Origin: JAMXLG01 sp963818925
GTDB lineage: Bacteria > Vulcanimicrobiota > Vulcanimicrobiia > Vulcanimicrobiales > Vulcanimicrobiaceae
Direction: 5' to 3'
Assembly: GCA_963818925.1 (NCBI GenBank)
Contig: CAWFTN010000001.1
Location: 434,001-498,000, forward strand
Length of the DNA: 64,000 bases
Both the position numbers and the translations under genes were made by a program. Within the stretch, counting starts at the first letter, position 1. Each line of letters begins with the position of its first letter. Positions 43,374 to 51,435 of the stretch are shown piece by piece. The notes below the pieces were generated by a model. It was given only the letters and a program-made list of their open reading frames with translations, was not told the DNA's origin and did no database searches.

Positions 43374-43988
43374 TTGGGACACCTTCAGGACGTCATTATC
43401 TCGCTTGTCGATCACTACGGATACGGTGGACTCTTTGTCGTCATGGCGCTCGGAAATATCGGCGCGCCGATCGGCAGCGAAGTGGTATTGCCGCTTTCGG
43501 GTGCGCTCACCGCTACCGGCCACTTAGCTAACGTTTGGCTAACGATCGTCATCACCGTGCTCGGCGAACTGGCCGGCGGTACGGTCGGTTATCTGGTCGG
43601 ACGTTTCGGCGGCAGGCCGTTGATCGACAACTACGGCAAATACGTGCACCTGACGCACGAGAATCTCAACCGCGTTCAAGCGTTTTTCCAGCGCTATGGA
43701 AGTTTTGCGATTTTCATCTGCCGCTTCATTCCGGTCATCCGCGGCATCGTTTCGATTCCCGCCGGCCTCGCCGAGATGAACCTGCTGCATTTCTACTGCT
43801 GGTATGCGCTCGGTTCGCTCGGATTCTGCGGCTTACTCGTGTTACTCGGATTCGAAGCCGGCGATCACATCGATTCGCTCACGCCTATGCTGCACAAAGG
43901 CGGCCTCCTCATGGCAATCGGTGCGGTCATCGTGATGATCGCATTATGGTTCGTGTTTCGTAAACGCGCGCAACGCCGCGAAGCGTAG
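43374..43988 (+). CDS. DedA family inner-membrane protein
   Basis: The 204-residue membrane protein has the DedA/VTT layout: a re-entrant loop with GAPIGSEVVLP, the GYLVGRFGG turn and the RFIPVIRGIVSIPAG segment with the conserved Arg and Pro. DedA proteins are needed for membrane-potential and lipid-carrier homeostasis, and some flip undecaprenyl phosphate or phospholipids. The start is TTG 43374, just after the Clp-N gene. Confidence 0.9.
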   Translation: MGHLQDVIISLVDHYGYGGLFVVMALGNIGAPIGSEVVLPLSGALTATGHLANVWLTIVITVLGELAGGTVGYLVGRFGGRPLIDNYGKYVHLTHENLNRVQAFFQRYGSFAIFICRFIPVIRGIVSIPAGLAEMNLLHFYCWYALGSLGFCGLLVLLGFEAGDHIDSLTPMLHKGGLLMAIGAVIVMIALWFVFRKRAQRREA

Positions 43989-44095
43989 CGGCGTGCGGCG
44001 CCAAGTTGTACGGCAGCGTCATCCGCATGTCCTTATATTTACTTAACGCTCCGCTCGCATTGATGTGGGCACGGACTGCGACTTCCGGGATAGCC

Positions 44096-45709
44096 TCAAC
44101 CGTCGAAACGGTTTTTCTGTAGCCAGGCGAGGACCGCTTCGCGACGCTTCCGCAGACTCTCGACCGTTGCGCGCGCGATCGGCCCGCCGTAGCGCTGATT
44201 CAGTGCCGCGTGAATTTTCTTGTGCTCTACGTTGAATCGCTGCGATGCTTGCGTGACGAGGTTTGCGAGCGATTTTCGCAAGAGTTCTTTCTCTTCGGCC
44301 ACGCTCAATACGTAGTCGTCTTCAGGCTGCGGCGCGGGCGGTGTTTCTTGCGTGAACTGCGGCCGCGGCTCGGCAAGATAGGCCGATGGATTGAAAAGCG
44401 GTCCGTAATCGAGAACGCGTTCGCCGTCGACGTTTGCAGCGATCGCTTCGAACAGATTGTCGGTATCGCCGCGCTCGGTGCGCACGCGTTGCGCGAGTTC
44501 CAGTTCGTCGAGATCGCGACGGACGTTTAGGACGCCGCGAACATCGGCCGTCACGCGTCCCGCGAGTTCGCGCAACCGTGTGTCGTCGGGAAGATAAACG
44601 AACGCGTGCTGTTTTCCGCTGCCCGCGGCGCGAACGAACCGTCCACAGAATTGACGGAAGTACATCTCGGTGACGACGTTGCTCGCATAGATGCCGACGC
44701 GTAAGCGCGGAATATCGACGCCTTCGGAGACCATGTGCACGGCGACGATCCACGGATCGGTGCTGCGCGCGAACGATGCAATGTTGCGCGATGCGTTGTC
44801 CTCATCCGAGAGCACGATCGTGGGTTCAGAACCCGTGCGCGCGCGAAGCAGGCCCGCGAGAAAGCGCGCGTGCTCCTGATTCATGGCGATCATCAATGCG
44901 CCCGCATCGCGGGCGTCGCCGCGGCGCAATTCGATCAACCGTTCGTGCGCTTTGGTAATGACGTCACCGATCCACGCTTCGTGGACGAGCACCGTCCGCA
45001 AGCGCTCGCTCATACGGCTCTTCGAACGAAGCGCTTGATCGAACGAGGCCTCGTGCAGCTCGCCGTCCTTGCCGACCCACTCTGCGTATCCGCCTTGTAA
45101 AGGAAAGATTAGCGGACGACAGACGCCGTCTTGCAGCGCTGCGGCATAGTCGTAGGAGAAATCCGCGACGCATTCGCCGCGTTCGTAACGCACGAACGGA
45201 ATCGCGCTGCCGTCGGAGCGGAAGGGTGTCCCGGACAGGCTGATCCGGTGGGCGGCGTGACCGAACGCTTCGCGTAACGCGGAGCCCCATGTAGCCGAAT
45301 CGCCCGCGTGGTGAATCTCATCGAGCACGGCGAGTGTCGGTACTTGAGCAAGTCGGCGATAGAGCGCGGGTGCGGCAGCAAGTTGCTGATACGTCACAAC
45401 GGCGCCGTGGACGTCGGTCGCCAGCGCACCGGCCGCATTTTCGAAGCGATGATCGACGCGGACGCCCGCTTGCGCGAGCGCGGTCGCCGTTTGCGCTTTA
45501 AGATGTTCGCGGGGAACGACGATGAAGAGTCGTCGCACGCTGCGTTCGGCAAGCGCGGCGTGGGCGAGGCGCGCGGCGAAGCGGGTTTTACCTGCGCCCG
45601 GGGTAGCGACAATGAGCGCGTCTTTTGGACGCGCGGAGGACCACACCTCGAATGCATCTCGCTGCCAGCGTCGCAGGGGGAGCTTCCATGCCTTGAGCCG
45701 ATCGTCCAT
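44096..45709 (-). CDS. Superfamily 2 DEAD/DEAH-type helicase
   Basis: From ATG 45709 the protein is 537 aa. It has SF2 motifs in order: Q-like PLRRWQRDAFEVW, Walker A TPGAGKT, Ia VPREHL, II DEIHH, III SLSGTPFRSD, V SEGVDIPRLRVG and VI RQFCGRFVR. A C-terminal helical region with charged residues follows. It is closest in style to XPB/ERCC3 or type III restriction helicase cores. The frame opens at 45784, which would overlap the uvrC start, so 45709 is preferred. It is divergent from uvrC, and a repair role is plausible but not shown. Confidence 0.85.
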   Translation of the reverse strand: MDDRLKAWKLPLRRWQRDAFEVWSSARPKDALIVATPGAGKTRFAARLAHAALAERSVRRLFIVVPREHLKAQTATALAQAGVRVDHRFENAAGALATDVHGAVVTYQQLAAAPALYRRLAQVPTLAVLDEIHHAGDSATWGSALREAFGHAAHRISLSGTPFRSDGSAIPFVRYERGECVADFSYDYAAALQDGVCRPLIFPLQGGYAEWVGKDGELHEASFDQALRSKSRMSERLRTVLVHEAWIGDVITKAHERLIELRRGDARDAGALMIAMNQEHARFLAGLLRARTGSEPTIVLSDEDNASRNIASFARSTDPWIVAVHMVSEGVDIPRLRVGIYASNVVTEMYFRQFCGRFVRAAGSGKQHAFVYLPDDTRLRELAGRVTADVRGVLNVRRDLDELELAQRVRTERGDTDNLFEAIAANVDGERVLDYGPLFNPSAYLAEPRPQFTQETPPAPQPEDDYVLSVAEEKELLRKSLANLVTQASQRFNVEHKKIHAALNQRYGGPIARATVESLRKRREAVLAWLQKNRFDG

Positions 45710-45775
45710 GATGAACGGCGGCCTCTTCAAAGCGAAAGCCGTCCAGGCCTCGAAGGAATTTACGACAACACCATC

Positions 45776-47780
45776 ATGCAGCAATCGACCACGCTCGAGC
45801 AGCGTCTCACGCAGGTTCCCGATTCACCCGGCGTCTATCAAATGATAGGCGCGAACGGGGAGATTCTTTACATTGGGAAGGCCGTGTCGCTGCGCAACCG
45901 GGTGCGCTCCTACTTCCAGGACTCGGCAAACCATCACATCCGCACGCAGGCGATGGTCGAGCGCGTGGTGGACGTGCGGACGATCGTCGTCACGAACGAA
46001 GTCGAAGCGCTGATCCTCGAAGCGAATCTGATCAAGCGCCACCAGCCGCCGTTCAACGTCCGGCTGCGCGATGATAAGCGCTATCCGTATCTCAAGGTCA
46101 CGAACGAACCGTTTCGCGCGTGTAGTCTTCACGCGCATGGTCAAAGACGACGGAGCCCGGTACTTCGGTCCGTACACGAACGCGCACGGATTGCGCGAAC
46201 TGATCGACCTCGTCCGTCTCGTCTTTCCATTGCGCACCTGTCGCGAGCCGATCGACGGCCGGCGCAAGCGCCCGTGCCTGCAGTATCACATCAAACGCTG
46301 TCTCGCGCCGTGCGTTGGTTATCAAACCGAGAGCGAGTACGATGCGATGATCGATGAAGTCGTTCTCTTCTTGGAAGGTAAGCAAGAGTCGCTGCTCGCC
46401 CGCCTCCAAAACGACATGCAAGAGTCGGCCGGGCAGTACAACTTCGAGGCGGCAGCGCGCCTGCGCGATCGTATCGTGCAAGTGCGCCGGGTGACCGAAG
46501 GGCAGAAAGTCGTCTGGCGCTCGCGCATCGACATGGATTTAATTGCGACGGCTCGCGGCCAAGGACAAGCGTGCATGCAAGTCTTCATGGTGCGGGGCGG
46601 CAAGCTAATCGGCCAAGAGCACTTCATCCTCGACGGCGTGCACGAGCAGAGCGACGCGGTGCTGATGGATGAATTCCTCAAACAGTTCTACACCGCGCGA
46701 ACGGCGAGTGCGCCCGAGGGGAACGGCGTTTCGGCGTTGCCGGCCCGCGTCGCGCGCGACAACCAGGTCCCCGTGCCGGAAAAAGCACGTGCGCGCCGGA
46801 CATCGTCGAGCGCGGCGGCGGTGCCGAAAGAAGTGCTCGTGCAAACGATGCCGGGCGAAGAATTGCCGCTGCTCGAGTCATGGCTTTCGGAACTGAAAGG
46901 TCAGCGCGTGCGCATTCTGCAGCCGCATCGGGGTGAACGCGCTGATTTCATGCGCCTCGTTCAAAAGAACGCCGAGCAAAATCTGAAAGCGTTCCTCGCG
47001 CATCAAGAGGTACAAGAGAGCGCGCAGGCGCGTTCGCTCACCGAACTCGCGGACGCGCTCGAACTCTCCGAAGTGCCGCATCGTATCGAGTGCTACGACA
47101 TCTCGAACATCCAAGGCACCAATCCGGTCGCGTCGATGGTCGTCTTCGTCGAGGGGCGCGCGAAAAAGAGCGACTATCGGAAATTCAAGATTCAATACGA
47201 TCGCGGACCGAACGACTTTGCGATGATGCAAGAGACGCTGCGGCGGCGCTTGCGCTATTTGCGTCACGAAACGGACGCGGACGCTACGTCGCCGGAACGG
47301 CAGCTCGCGAAGAAAGAGAAGTTCAACAAGAAGCCGGATCTGCTGCTGATCGATGGTGGTAAGGGACAATTGAGCGCTGTCGTCGAGGTGCTCGAAGAGA
47401 TGGATATGACCGGTATCCCGGTCGCCGGACTCGCGAAGGAACACGAGTGGCTCTACGTACCGGGGAATCCCGACCCGATCGTCCTTTCCCCTAATACTGC
47501 GGGACTGCACTTGATCATGCGCATTCGCGATGAGGCGCACCGCTTCGCGGTGACCTATCATCGCCAACGCCGCGCGAAAGCGATGACCCGTTCCGCGCTC
47601 GATGCGCTCGCCGGCGTCGGACCCGTTCGCCGGAAGCGTTTGCTCGCGGCATTCGGTTCCGTCGCCGCCATCAAGCGTGCGTCGATCGACGAGATTGCGG
47701 CAGTGAAGGGAATGACGCCCTCGCTTGCCGCACAAATCAAAGGCGAACTCGAAAGCCCCCGCCGAGTACCCGCAGAGTAG
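45776..47780 (+). pseudogene. uvrC: Excinuclease ABC subunit C, frameshifted
   Basis: UvrC makes both incisions in nucleotide excision repair. The start at ATG 45776 gives the GIY-YIG nuclease (SPGVYQM, GEILYIGKAVSLRNRVRSYF) up to YPYLKVTNEPF. There the frame must shift by one base to continue with ARVVFTRMVKDDGARYFGPY. Removing C46115 restores a single protein of about 667 aa. The rest is complete: the UVR motif for UvrB contact, the RNase H-like endonuclease domain (ECYDISNIQGT) and C-terminal helix-hairpin-helix (LDALAGVGPVRRKRLL). All domains are otherwise intact, so an assembly error or very recent mutation is likely. As written, the locus gives a short N-terminal fragment (to 46357) and a long C-terminal ORF (from about 46137). 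Confidence 0.9.
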
Positions 47781-47791
47781 GAGAGGCACTG

Positions 47792-48163
47792 ATGCACTGG
47801 CTCTTGCGTTTCATCGTTACCGCGGTCGCATTGTGGGCGATTGCGACGTACGTACCGGGATTCTCCCTAAGCGGTTGGCAGTATGCCATCATTGCCGCGA
47901 TCGTTTTCGGAATTGTGAACACGCTGATCGGTCCGGTCTTGAAGCTGATCTCGCTCCCGCTGACGTTTCTCACGCTGGGTCTATTCACGATCGTGATCAA
48001 CTGGCTACTTTTCGCGCTCACCGTTTGGCTGTCGCCCGGATTCAAAACGACCGGCACTCCACCCGCGTGGGAAGCGACGCTTATCGGCGCGATCATCATG
48101 ATGATCGTCGCAACGCTGGTGAACGTGCCGCTCTCGCGGCAGGAGCCGAACGCGCGAGTCTAG
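47792..48163 (+). CDS. Phage-holin-4/YvlD-type membrane protein
   Basis: This 123-residue protein has four helices and the pattern of the PF04020 family (once named phage holin superfamily 4, now seen as chromosomal membrane proteins such as YvlD). Landmarks are LWAIATYVPGFSLSGW, the IVNTLIGPVLKLISLPLTFL segment and a short basic tail. The function is unknown. It follows uvrC by 11 bp and has no phage neighbours. Confidence 0.85.
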   Translation: MHWLLRFIVTAVALWAIATYVPGFSLSGWQYAIIAAIVFGIVNTLIGPVLKLISLPLTFLTLGLFTIVINWLLFALTVWLSPGFKTTGTPPAWEATLIGAIIMMIVATLVNVPLSRQEPNARV

Positions 48164-48243
48164 CCGAGCACGGCGAGCATCCAAGACGACAGCCGCAGAG
48201 CGACTGCCGGTTTCGGCGCGTGTAACCGAACGCTTGTGCGACG

Positions 48244-48252
48244 TGTTATAGT
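48244..48252 (+). promoter_or_regulatory. Extended -10 promoter element for tmRNA
   Basis: TGTTATAGT contains a TATAGT hexamer (48247-48252) with a TG one base upstream, the extended -10 form that can work without a good -35. It lies about 80 bp ahead of the mature tmRNA 5' end, which leaves a leader that would be removed by RNase P. Confidence 0.45.
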
Positions 48253-48276
48253 AGGTACTCGGCCTCGCGGTGCCTC

Positions 48277-48328
48277 CGCGGATTTTGGGCAAGCCCAAAA
48301 CCGCAACGGATTCCGCGAAGCGGAATCC
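48277..48328 (+). repeat. Two hairpins in the tmRNA precursor leader
   Basis: The first hairpin (48277-48304) pairs TTTTGGGC with GCCCAAAA across AA, extended by GCGG/CCGC. The second (48308-48328) pairs GGATTCCGC with GCGGAATCC across GAA. Both lie directly upstream of the mature tmRNA. Neither is followed by a T run, so they look more like processing or stability elements, or a small repetitive element, than terminators. Confidence 0.55.
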
Positions 48329-48333
48329 TTCGC

Positions 48334-48688
48334 GGGGCTGAACTAGGCTCGACGGGAAGATCCGTGGTCGGCGTTAGCAAGCGGAGTTGCGAGCTCTCCT
48401 AAAACGATCGCAACGGCAATATCTGCCAACAACGAATACGCACTGGCTGCCTAATTTAGGCTAGTCACCGGACGCGGAGGGTCGGCCCGAACCGCTCTGC
48501 TCTCCGGTCATTAACTCGGGCTGGTACGCACGCGTGATTCGACGGACGTACGAGATCAAGAATCTGCTGCGCGCGGTAAGTCCCGCTTTGAGACGTACGC
48601 GCGAGTAAGTCAAAGTCAAAGCTGAGCTTGGAGAATGCGCCGGGCAGGCTTTTCGGACTCGGGGGGCAGTACCCCGACAGCTCCACCA
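48334..48688 (+). ncRNA. ssrA: Transfer-messenger RNA (tmRNA)
   Basis: tmRNA rescues stalled ribosomes and tags the unfinished protein. The 5' end GGGGCTGAACTAGGCTCGAC matches the tRNA-like start and pairs (GGGGCTG/CAGCTCC) with the 3' end, which carries encoded ACCA. The tag ORF reads ...ANNEYALAA then TAA (48425-48454), close to the common ANDEYALAA. The exact resume codon may lie a few codons upstream. The length of 355 nt is normal. The T-arm is odd: TCGGGG/CCCCGA with a GGCAGTA loop instead of the usual TTC-containing loop. Confidence 0.93.
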
Positions 48689-48792
48689 AAAACCGCGATA
48701 TTTTCCGTGTAGCACCTTTGCCAGAGACCTTACGGACCTTAGTCCGCTTCGGTCTCTGGCAAAGGTACTACACGAAAAATCTCGCGGTTTTT
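48688..48792. repeat. 105-bp long inverted repeat at the tmRNA 3' end
   Basis: Two 42-nt arms (48688-48729 and 48751-48792) are almost perfectly complementary, with only about five mismatches (for example GCAC versus GTAC). The 21-nt loop holds its own CGGAC-CTTA-GTCCG hairpin. The left arm begins at the last A of the encoded CCA. The right arm ends GCGGTTTTT, so it can serve as the tmRNA terminator, but it is far longer than a normal terminator. The right arm encodes the last residues of the convergent minus-strand gene. It could be a bidirectional terminator or a remnant of a small palindromic element inserted at the tmRNA end. Confidence 0.85.
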
Positions 48793-49313
48793 GCGTTTTG
48801 GGGGCTGGCAAAGGGCGTCGCTGTTGGTGATGGATTAGGAGAGCTGGACGGCGTTGCGGACGGTCTTGCGGATGAAGAGCCGGTCGGGGTTGCGCGAACG
48901 GCCCATGAGGGTTCGGGTTTCACCGGGATGCCGTGCTGTAAATCCGCGACGCTCTCTTTTGAATATCGAGTGTTTTTATAGTGCGTGCGCACGAACTGAA
49001 GTGCGCGTACGGCGCTGTCGTGGGCCTCGGTTCCCGGTAGTTCTTCGTAGAGTTTGGCGAGATTGTAGCCGGTTGAAGGCAGCCATGTGTCCTTCGGATA
49101 TGCGGCGGCCCACTGGTAATATGCTTCTTCGGTGTATGCAAGCAGATGCACTACGTCGTCCGGCATGCGCCGGTGATACTCGTAATCGGTTTTAAGTTGC
49201 GCGATTTCGTAGCGAATCCGTAGCGCGCTCATTTTCAATCTGCCGAAATACCTATCGGCGGGGGCTGCGGTATTCAAAGTTGCAATCAGAAGTATCGCCG
49301 TCAACGCTGGCAT
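48768..49313 (-). CDS. Secreted hypothetical protein with Ser/Pro-rich C terminus
   Basis: From ATG 49313 the protein is 181 aa. It has a signal-like N terminus (MPALTAILLIATLNTAAPA), a helical middle rich in Tyr and charged residues (LKTDYEYHRRMP, EEAYYQWAAAYPKDTW, YNLAKLYEELPGTEAH), which resembles a TPR-like fold, and a Ser/Pro/Thr-rich tail from about residue 140. The end of the coding frame lies within the right arm of the long inverted repeat, so the native C terminus may have been replaced by that element. Function unknown. Confidence 0.6.
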   Translation of the reverse strand: MPALTAILLIATLNTAAPADRYFGRLKMSALRIRYEIAQLKTDYEYHRRMPDDVVHLLAYTEEAYYQWAAAYPKDTWLPSTGYNLAKLYEELPGTEAHDSAVRALQFVRTHYKNTRYSKESVADLQHGIPVKPEPSWAVRATPTGSSSARPSATPSSSPNPSPTATPFASPQNAKTARFFV

Positions 49314-49359
49314 TTCCTCAGTATTCCCACCATCATCACTTTTCGTGCACGCAGCACCC

Positions 49360-49680
49360 TTATTGGCCCGGAGCACGGAATTGTACGTGCCTCTTCGCGG
49401 CGTCGTCGATCTGTTCGGGCGTTAAAAGCACCGTTGCTCGCGTCCGGATCGTGCCCGTCGCAGAGACGGTAAGAGCAATCGCTGCCATTGTTTCTTGATC
49501 GGGAACGTCGACGATAACGATCGCATCGTCAGATCGGAACGAAAAGTAAAGGGCTTCAACCGTTCCGCCAAACTGCGCGAGCACGTCCGCCGCAGCTTTG
49601 CGGCGCGCCGAACCTCCGTCTTTCAGTAAGCCCTTCGCGCCCTCCGGCGTATACGAGAGTTAAATCAGGAATTTTGGCAG
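49360..49680 (-). pseudogene. GYD-domain protein with in-frame stop
   Basis: The intact family reads as a small alpha-beta domain of about 100 residues. Here the N terminus can be read as LPKFLI, then TAA (49660-49662), then LSYTPEGAKGLLKDGGSARR..., leading into the complete rest (VEALYFSFRSDDAIVIVDVP, VLLTPEQIDDA). The first codon is CTG rather than ATG, and a stop replaces a residue that is usually Glu or Gln. A downstream GTG at 49584 would give only 74 residues lacking the first strand and helix. This is either a pseudogene by nonsense mutation or a consensus error. Confidence 0.7.
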
Positions 49681-49696
49681 GCCGGCGCCTGCACGT

Positions 49697-49864
49697 TTAT
49701 GCGCGCGCTTCCGGCGGCGTTGATGTTATGAACGCTAGTATTTCCTCGCGCGGCAGGACATAGTCGTGCTTCTCCTGGGCGTGCAATTGCGTCGTTTGGA
49801 CTACGTCTTGTTCGGTTTCGCCTTCGAATACCGTTCCACAGGGGGGACAGACGACGTATTTCAT
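49697..49864 (-). CDS. DUF1059 family small metal-binding-like protein
   Basis: This 55-residue protein has the DUF1059 pattern: CPPCGTVFEG, then a helix ending in HAQEKH, for a possible C-x2-C...H-x3-4-H metal site. The start ATG at 49864 overlaps the TetR stop by 4 bp and has a GAGGAA site 9 nt upstream. The longer frame behind it is a shadow of the TetR gene. It is probably co-expressed with, and repressed by, that regulator. Function unknown. Confidence 0.8.
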   Translation of the reverse strand: MKYVVCPPCGTVFEGETEQDVVQTTQLHAQEKHDYVLPREEILAFITSTPPEARA

Positions 49865-50517
49865 TGATGTTTCCTCTTGCGTAGATCGAGTAAGAAGCCG
49901 CGTACCATCGCTCGAGCTGCGGACCGAATGGCATCGATCGTCGCGTTCTCGTCGAGGTCGCACGCATCGCGTAAAACGTTCAGGGTTTCGACGCTGAGCA
50001 ATGTCCCGAGCGCGCGCACCATGACGGCATACGTTCTTGGCGGAACATCGCGCCGCAGCGGCTCGAGGATGCCGTCCCACGCTCGCACCCAATGGCCGCT
50101 CAGAAGCGGAATGTGGCGTTTGTGTGCTTCTTCCAAAGAGTTCTCAAGAGAGATCTTCAGCAGTGTGCGCAGTTCGGGCTCATCCCGCAGCAATAGCGGC
50201 GCCAGCTCGGTGAAAACGAAATCGACGCGCTTGACGACGTCGGATTGATCCTGCGCGCGCGCGATCGCGTCTTTGACGGCATTAATGAGTGGATCCGCGC
50301 TCGCTTCAGCGAGCAGCGTTTCTTGTGTCGGAAAATACCGGTACGCCGTTGTGCGAGAAATACCGGCAGCATCGGCGACCTCCGCCACTGTCGGAACACG
50401 GCCGGCCGCGCGTAAATCGCGCGCTGCTTGCAACAACTGCAATCGCGTTCGCTGTTTCTGCGCGACCCTTCCGTCTTTGCTGACGGTGACGCGACAACCG
50501 GCTTGACGGAAGATCAT
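49861..50517 (-). CDS. TetR family transcriptional repressor
   Basis: From ATG 50517 the protein is 218 aa. The N-terminal helix-turn-helix is clear (VPTVAEVADAAGISRTTAYRYF), followed by an all-helical ligand-binding domain. The frame runs back to 50556, but that adds residues across the operator region. It is divergent from the cupin gene with repeated GTTAT-type sequences between them, which suggests autoregulation and control of the cupin. Confidence 0.88.
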   Translation of the reverse strand: MIFRQAGCRVTVSKDGRVAQKQRTRLQLLQAARDLRAAGRVPTVAEVADAAGISRTTAYRYFPTQETLLAEASADPLINAVKDAIARAQDQSDVVKRVDFVFTELAPLLLRDEPELRTLLKISLENSLEEAHKRHIPLLSGHWVRAWDGILEPLRRDVPPRTYAVMVRALGTLLSVETLNVLRDACDLDENATIDAIRSAARAMVRGFLLDLRKRKHQ

Positions 50518-50523
50518 GGCGTC

Positions 50524-50566
50524 GTTATAGTACCAGAATACCGTTATGGGATTCAAGTACCATAAC
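50524..50566. promoter_or_regulatory. Putative TetR operator between divergent tetR and cupin genes
   Basis: The intergenic DNA contains GTTATAGTACC (50524), GTTATGGG (50543) and the inverted copy GTACCATAAC (50557-50566). The outer two form an inverted repeat GTTATnGTAC with a 22-bp gap. Such spaced half sites overlap where promoters for both genes must lie, so this is a likely operator. The exact protected site is not known. Confidence 0.5.
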
Positions 50567-50585
50567 AGCGTTTCGTGGAGATGTC

Positions 50586-51026
50586 ATGCTGAAAGACCAC
50601 ATTATCCATCATGTAGCTGCCGGTCAGGGACCGTGCATCCGGTATGGCGGGCAAGAAATGCGCGTAAAGCTTGCCGCGGCACAATCGAACGGCGAACTGA
50701 CCGTGATCGAAGACGATATCCCGCCGGATTCCGGTCCTCCGCTTCACGTGCACGAGAGGGAGAACGAAACGTATTACGTCTTGGACGGCGAATTCGAATT
50801 CGTCTGTGGACCGGATCACGTGACGGGCGGTCGCGGAACCTTCGTTTTTGCACCGCGCGGGTTACCGCATCGTTATAAAAATATCGGTCGCACTCCCGGA
50901 CGCATACTCTTCGGGTTTACGCCCGCGGGCATAGAGAAATTCTTCGCGGAACTCGGCGCGCAAAAGGAATTGAATCCTCAGATCATGAGCGAGATCGCAC
51001 GACGGCACGGCATTTCGATCGTCTGA
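50586..51026 (+). CDS. Cupin-domain protein
   Basis: The 146-residue protein is a single cupin barrel. Motif 1 is PPLHVHERENETYYVLDGEF (His, His, Glu as metal ligands) and motif 2 includes FAPRGLPHRYKNIG (His ligand). Relatives include quercetin-dioxygenase-like and storage-type cupins of unknown substrate. The start ATG has a GTGGAG site 7 nt upstream. The gene is divergent from tetR and probably under its control. Confidence 0.88.
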   Translation: MLKDHIIHHVAAGQGPCIRYGGQEMRVKLAAAQSNGELTVIEDDIPPDSGPPLHVHERENETYYVLDGEFEFVCGPDHVTGGRGTFVFAPRGLPHRYKNIGRTPGRILFGFTPAGIEKFFAELGAQKELNPQIMSEIARRHGISIV

Positions 51027-51038
51027 CCTCTGAAAGCT

Positions 51039-51287
51039 TTAGGGCGCTCCGCCTTCATCGCGCCAGCGCTTGAAGCGATCGCACATTTCGGGCGTCCAGC
51101 GCGGTTCGCCGGACGCCATCGGCGGCATTGCGCCGGATAATACCGTGGCGTAGATTGCGTCGGCGTGGGCCATGACAACATCCCTGTCGCTTAAATCGAG
51201 TCCCGCCGCCTTCATATGAGCGATGTCTGTGTCGGTGAACATCGGACGAACATCTTTGGCAAAGCTTAGGCTGCTCGGAATAGCCAC
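51039..51287 (-). CDS. Hypothetical protein of the FAKDVRPMF type (82 aa)
   Basis: From GTG 51287, which follows an AGGAG site at good distance, the protein is 82 aa. It contains FAKDVRPMFTDTDIAHM near the start and ends RWTPEMCDRFKRWRDEGGAP. This pattern recurs in short proteins of unknown function from many soil bacteria and recalls the C-terminal end of haem-less cytochrome-c-like domains (FxxDIxPxF ... FxxWxxxG). No CxxCH is present. It is convergent with the cupin gene. The longer frame upstream is not supported. Confidence 0.6.
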   Translation of the reverse strand: MAIPSSLSFAKDVRPMFTDTDIAHMKAAGLDLSDRDVVMAHADAIYATVLSGAMPPMASGEPRWTPEMCDRFKRWRDEGGAP

Positions 51288-51352
51288 GGTTTGACTCCTC
51301 TTAAAAAGGATCGCCTGCCACGTTATGATACGGCGCTGAGCGGTCAATTTGC

Positions 51353-51387
51353 AAAAAAAAGACAGCAGGATGCGCGATGGCGCATCC
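51353..51387 (-). terminator. Rho-independent terminator after SGNH hydrolase gene (minus strand)
   Basis: On the minus strand GGATGCGC pairs with GCGCATCC over a 4-nt loop, and after 7 nt comes a run of eight T. It lies about 50 bp beyond the stop of the minus-strand SGNH gene and should isolate it from the 82-aa gene further on. The gap between stem and T run makes it slightly imperfect. Confidence 0.6.
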
Positions 51388-51435
51388 GACTCATGAAAAC
51401 CATGACCACGTTCACGGCGGTACCGTCTAAGAGAA

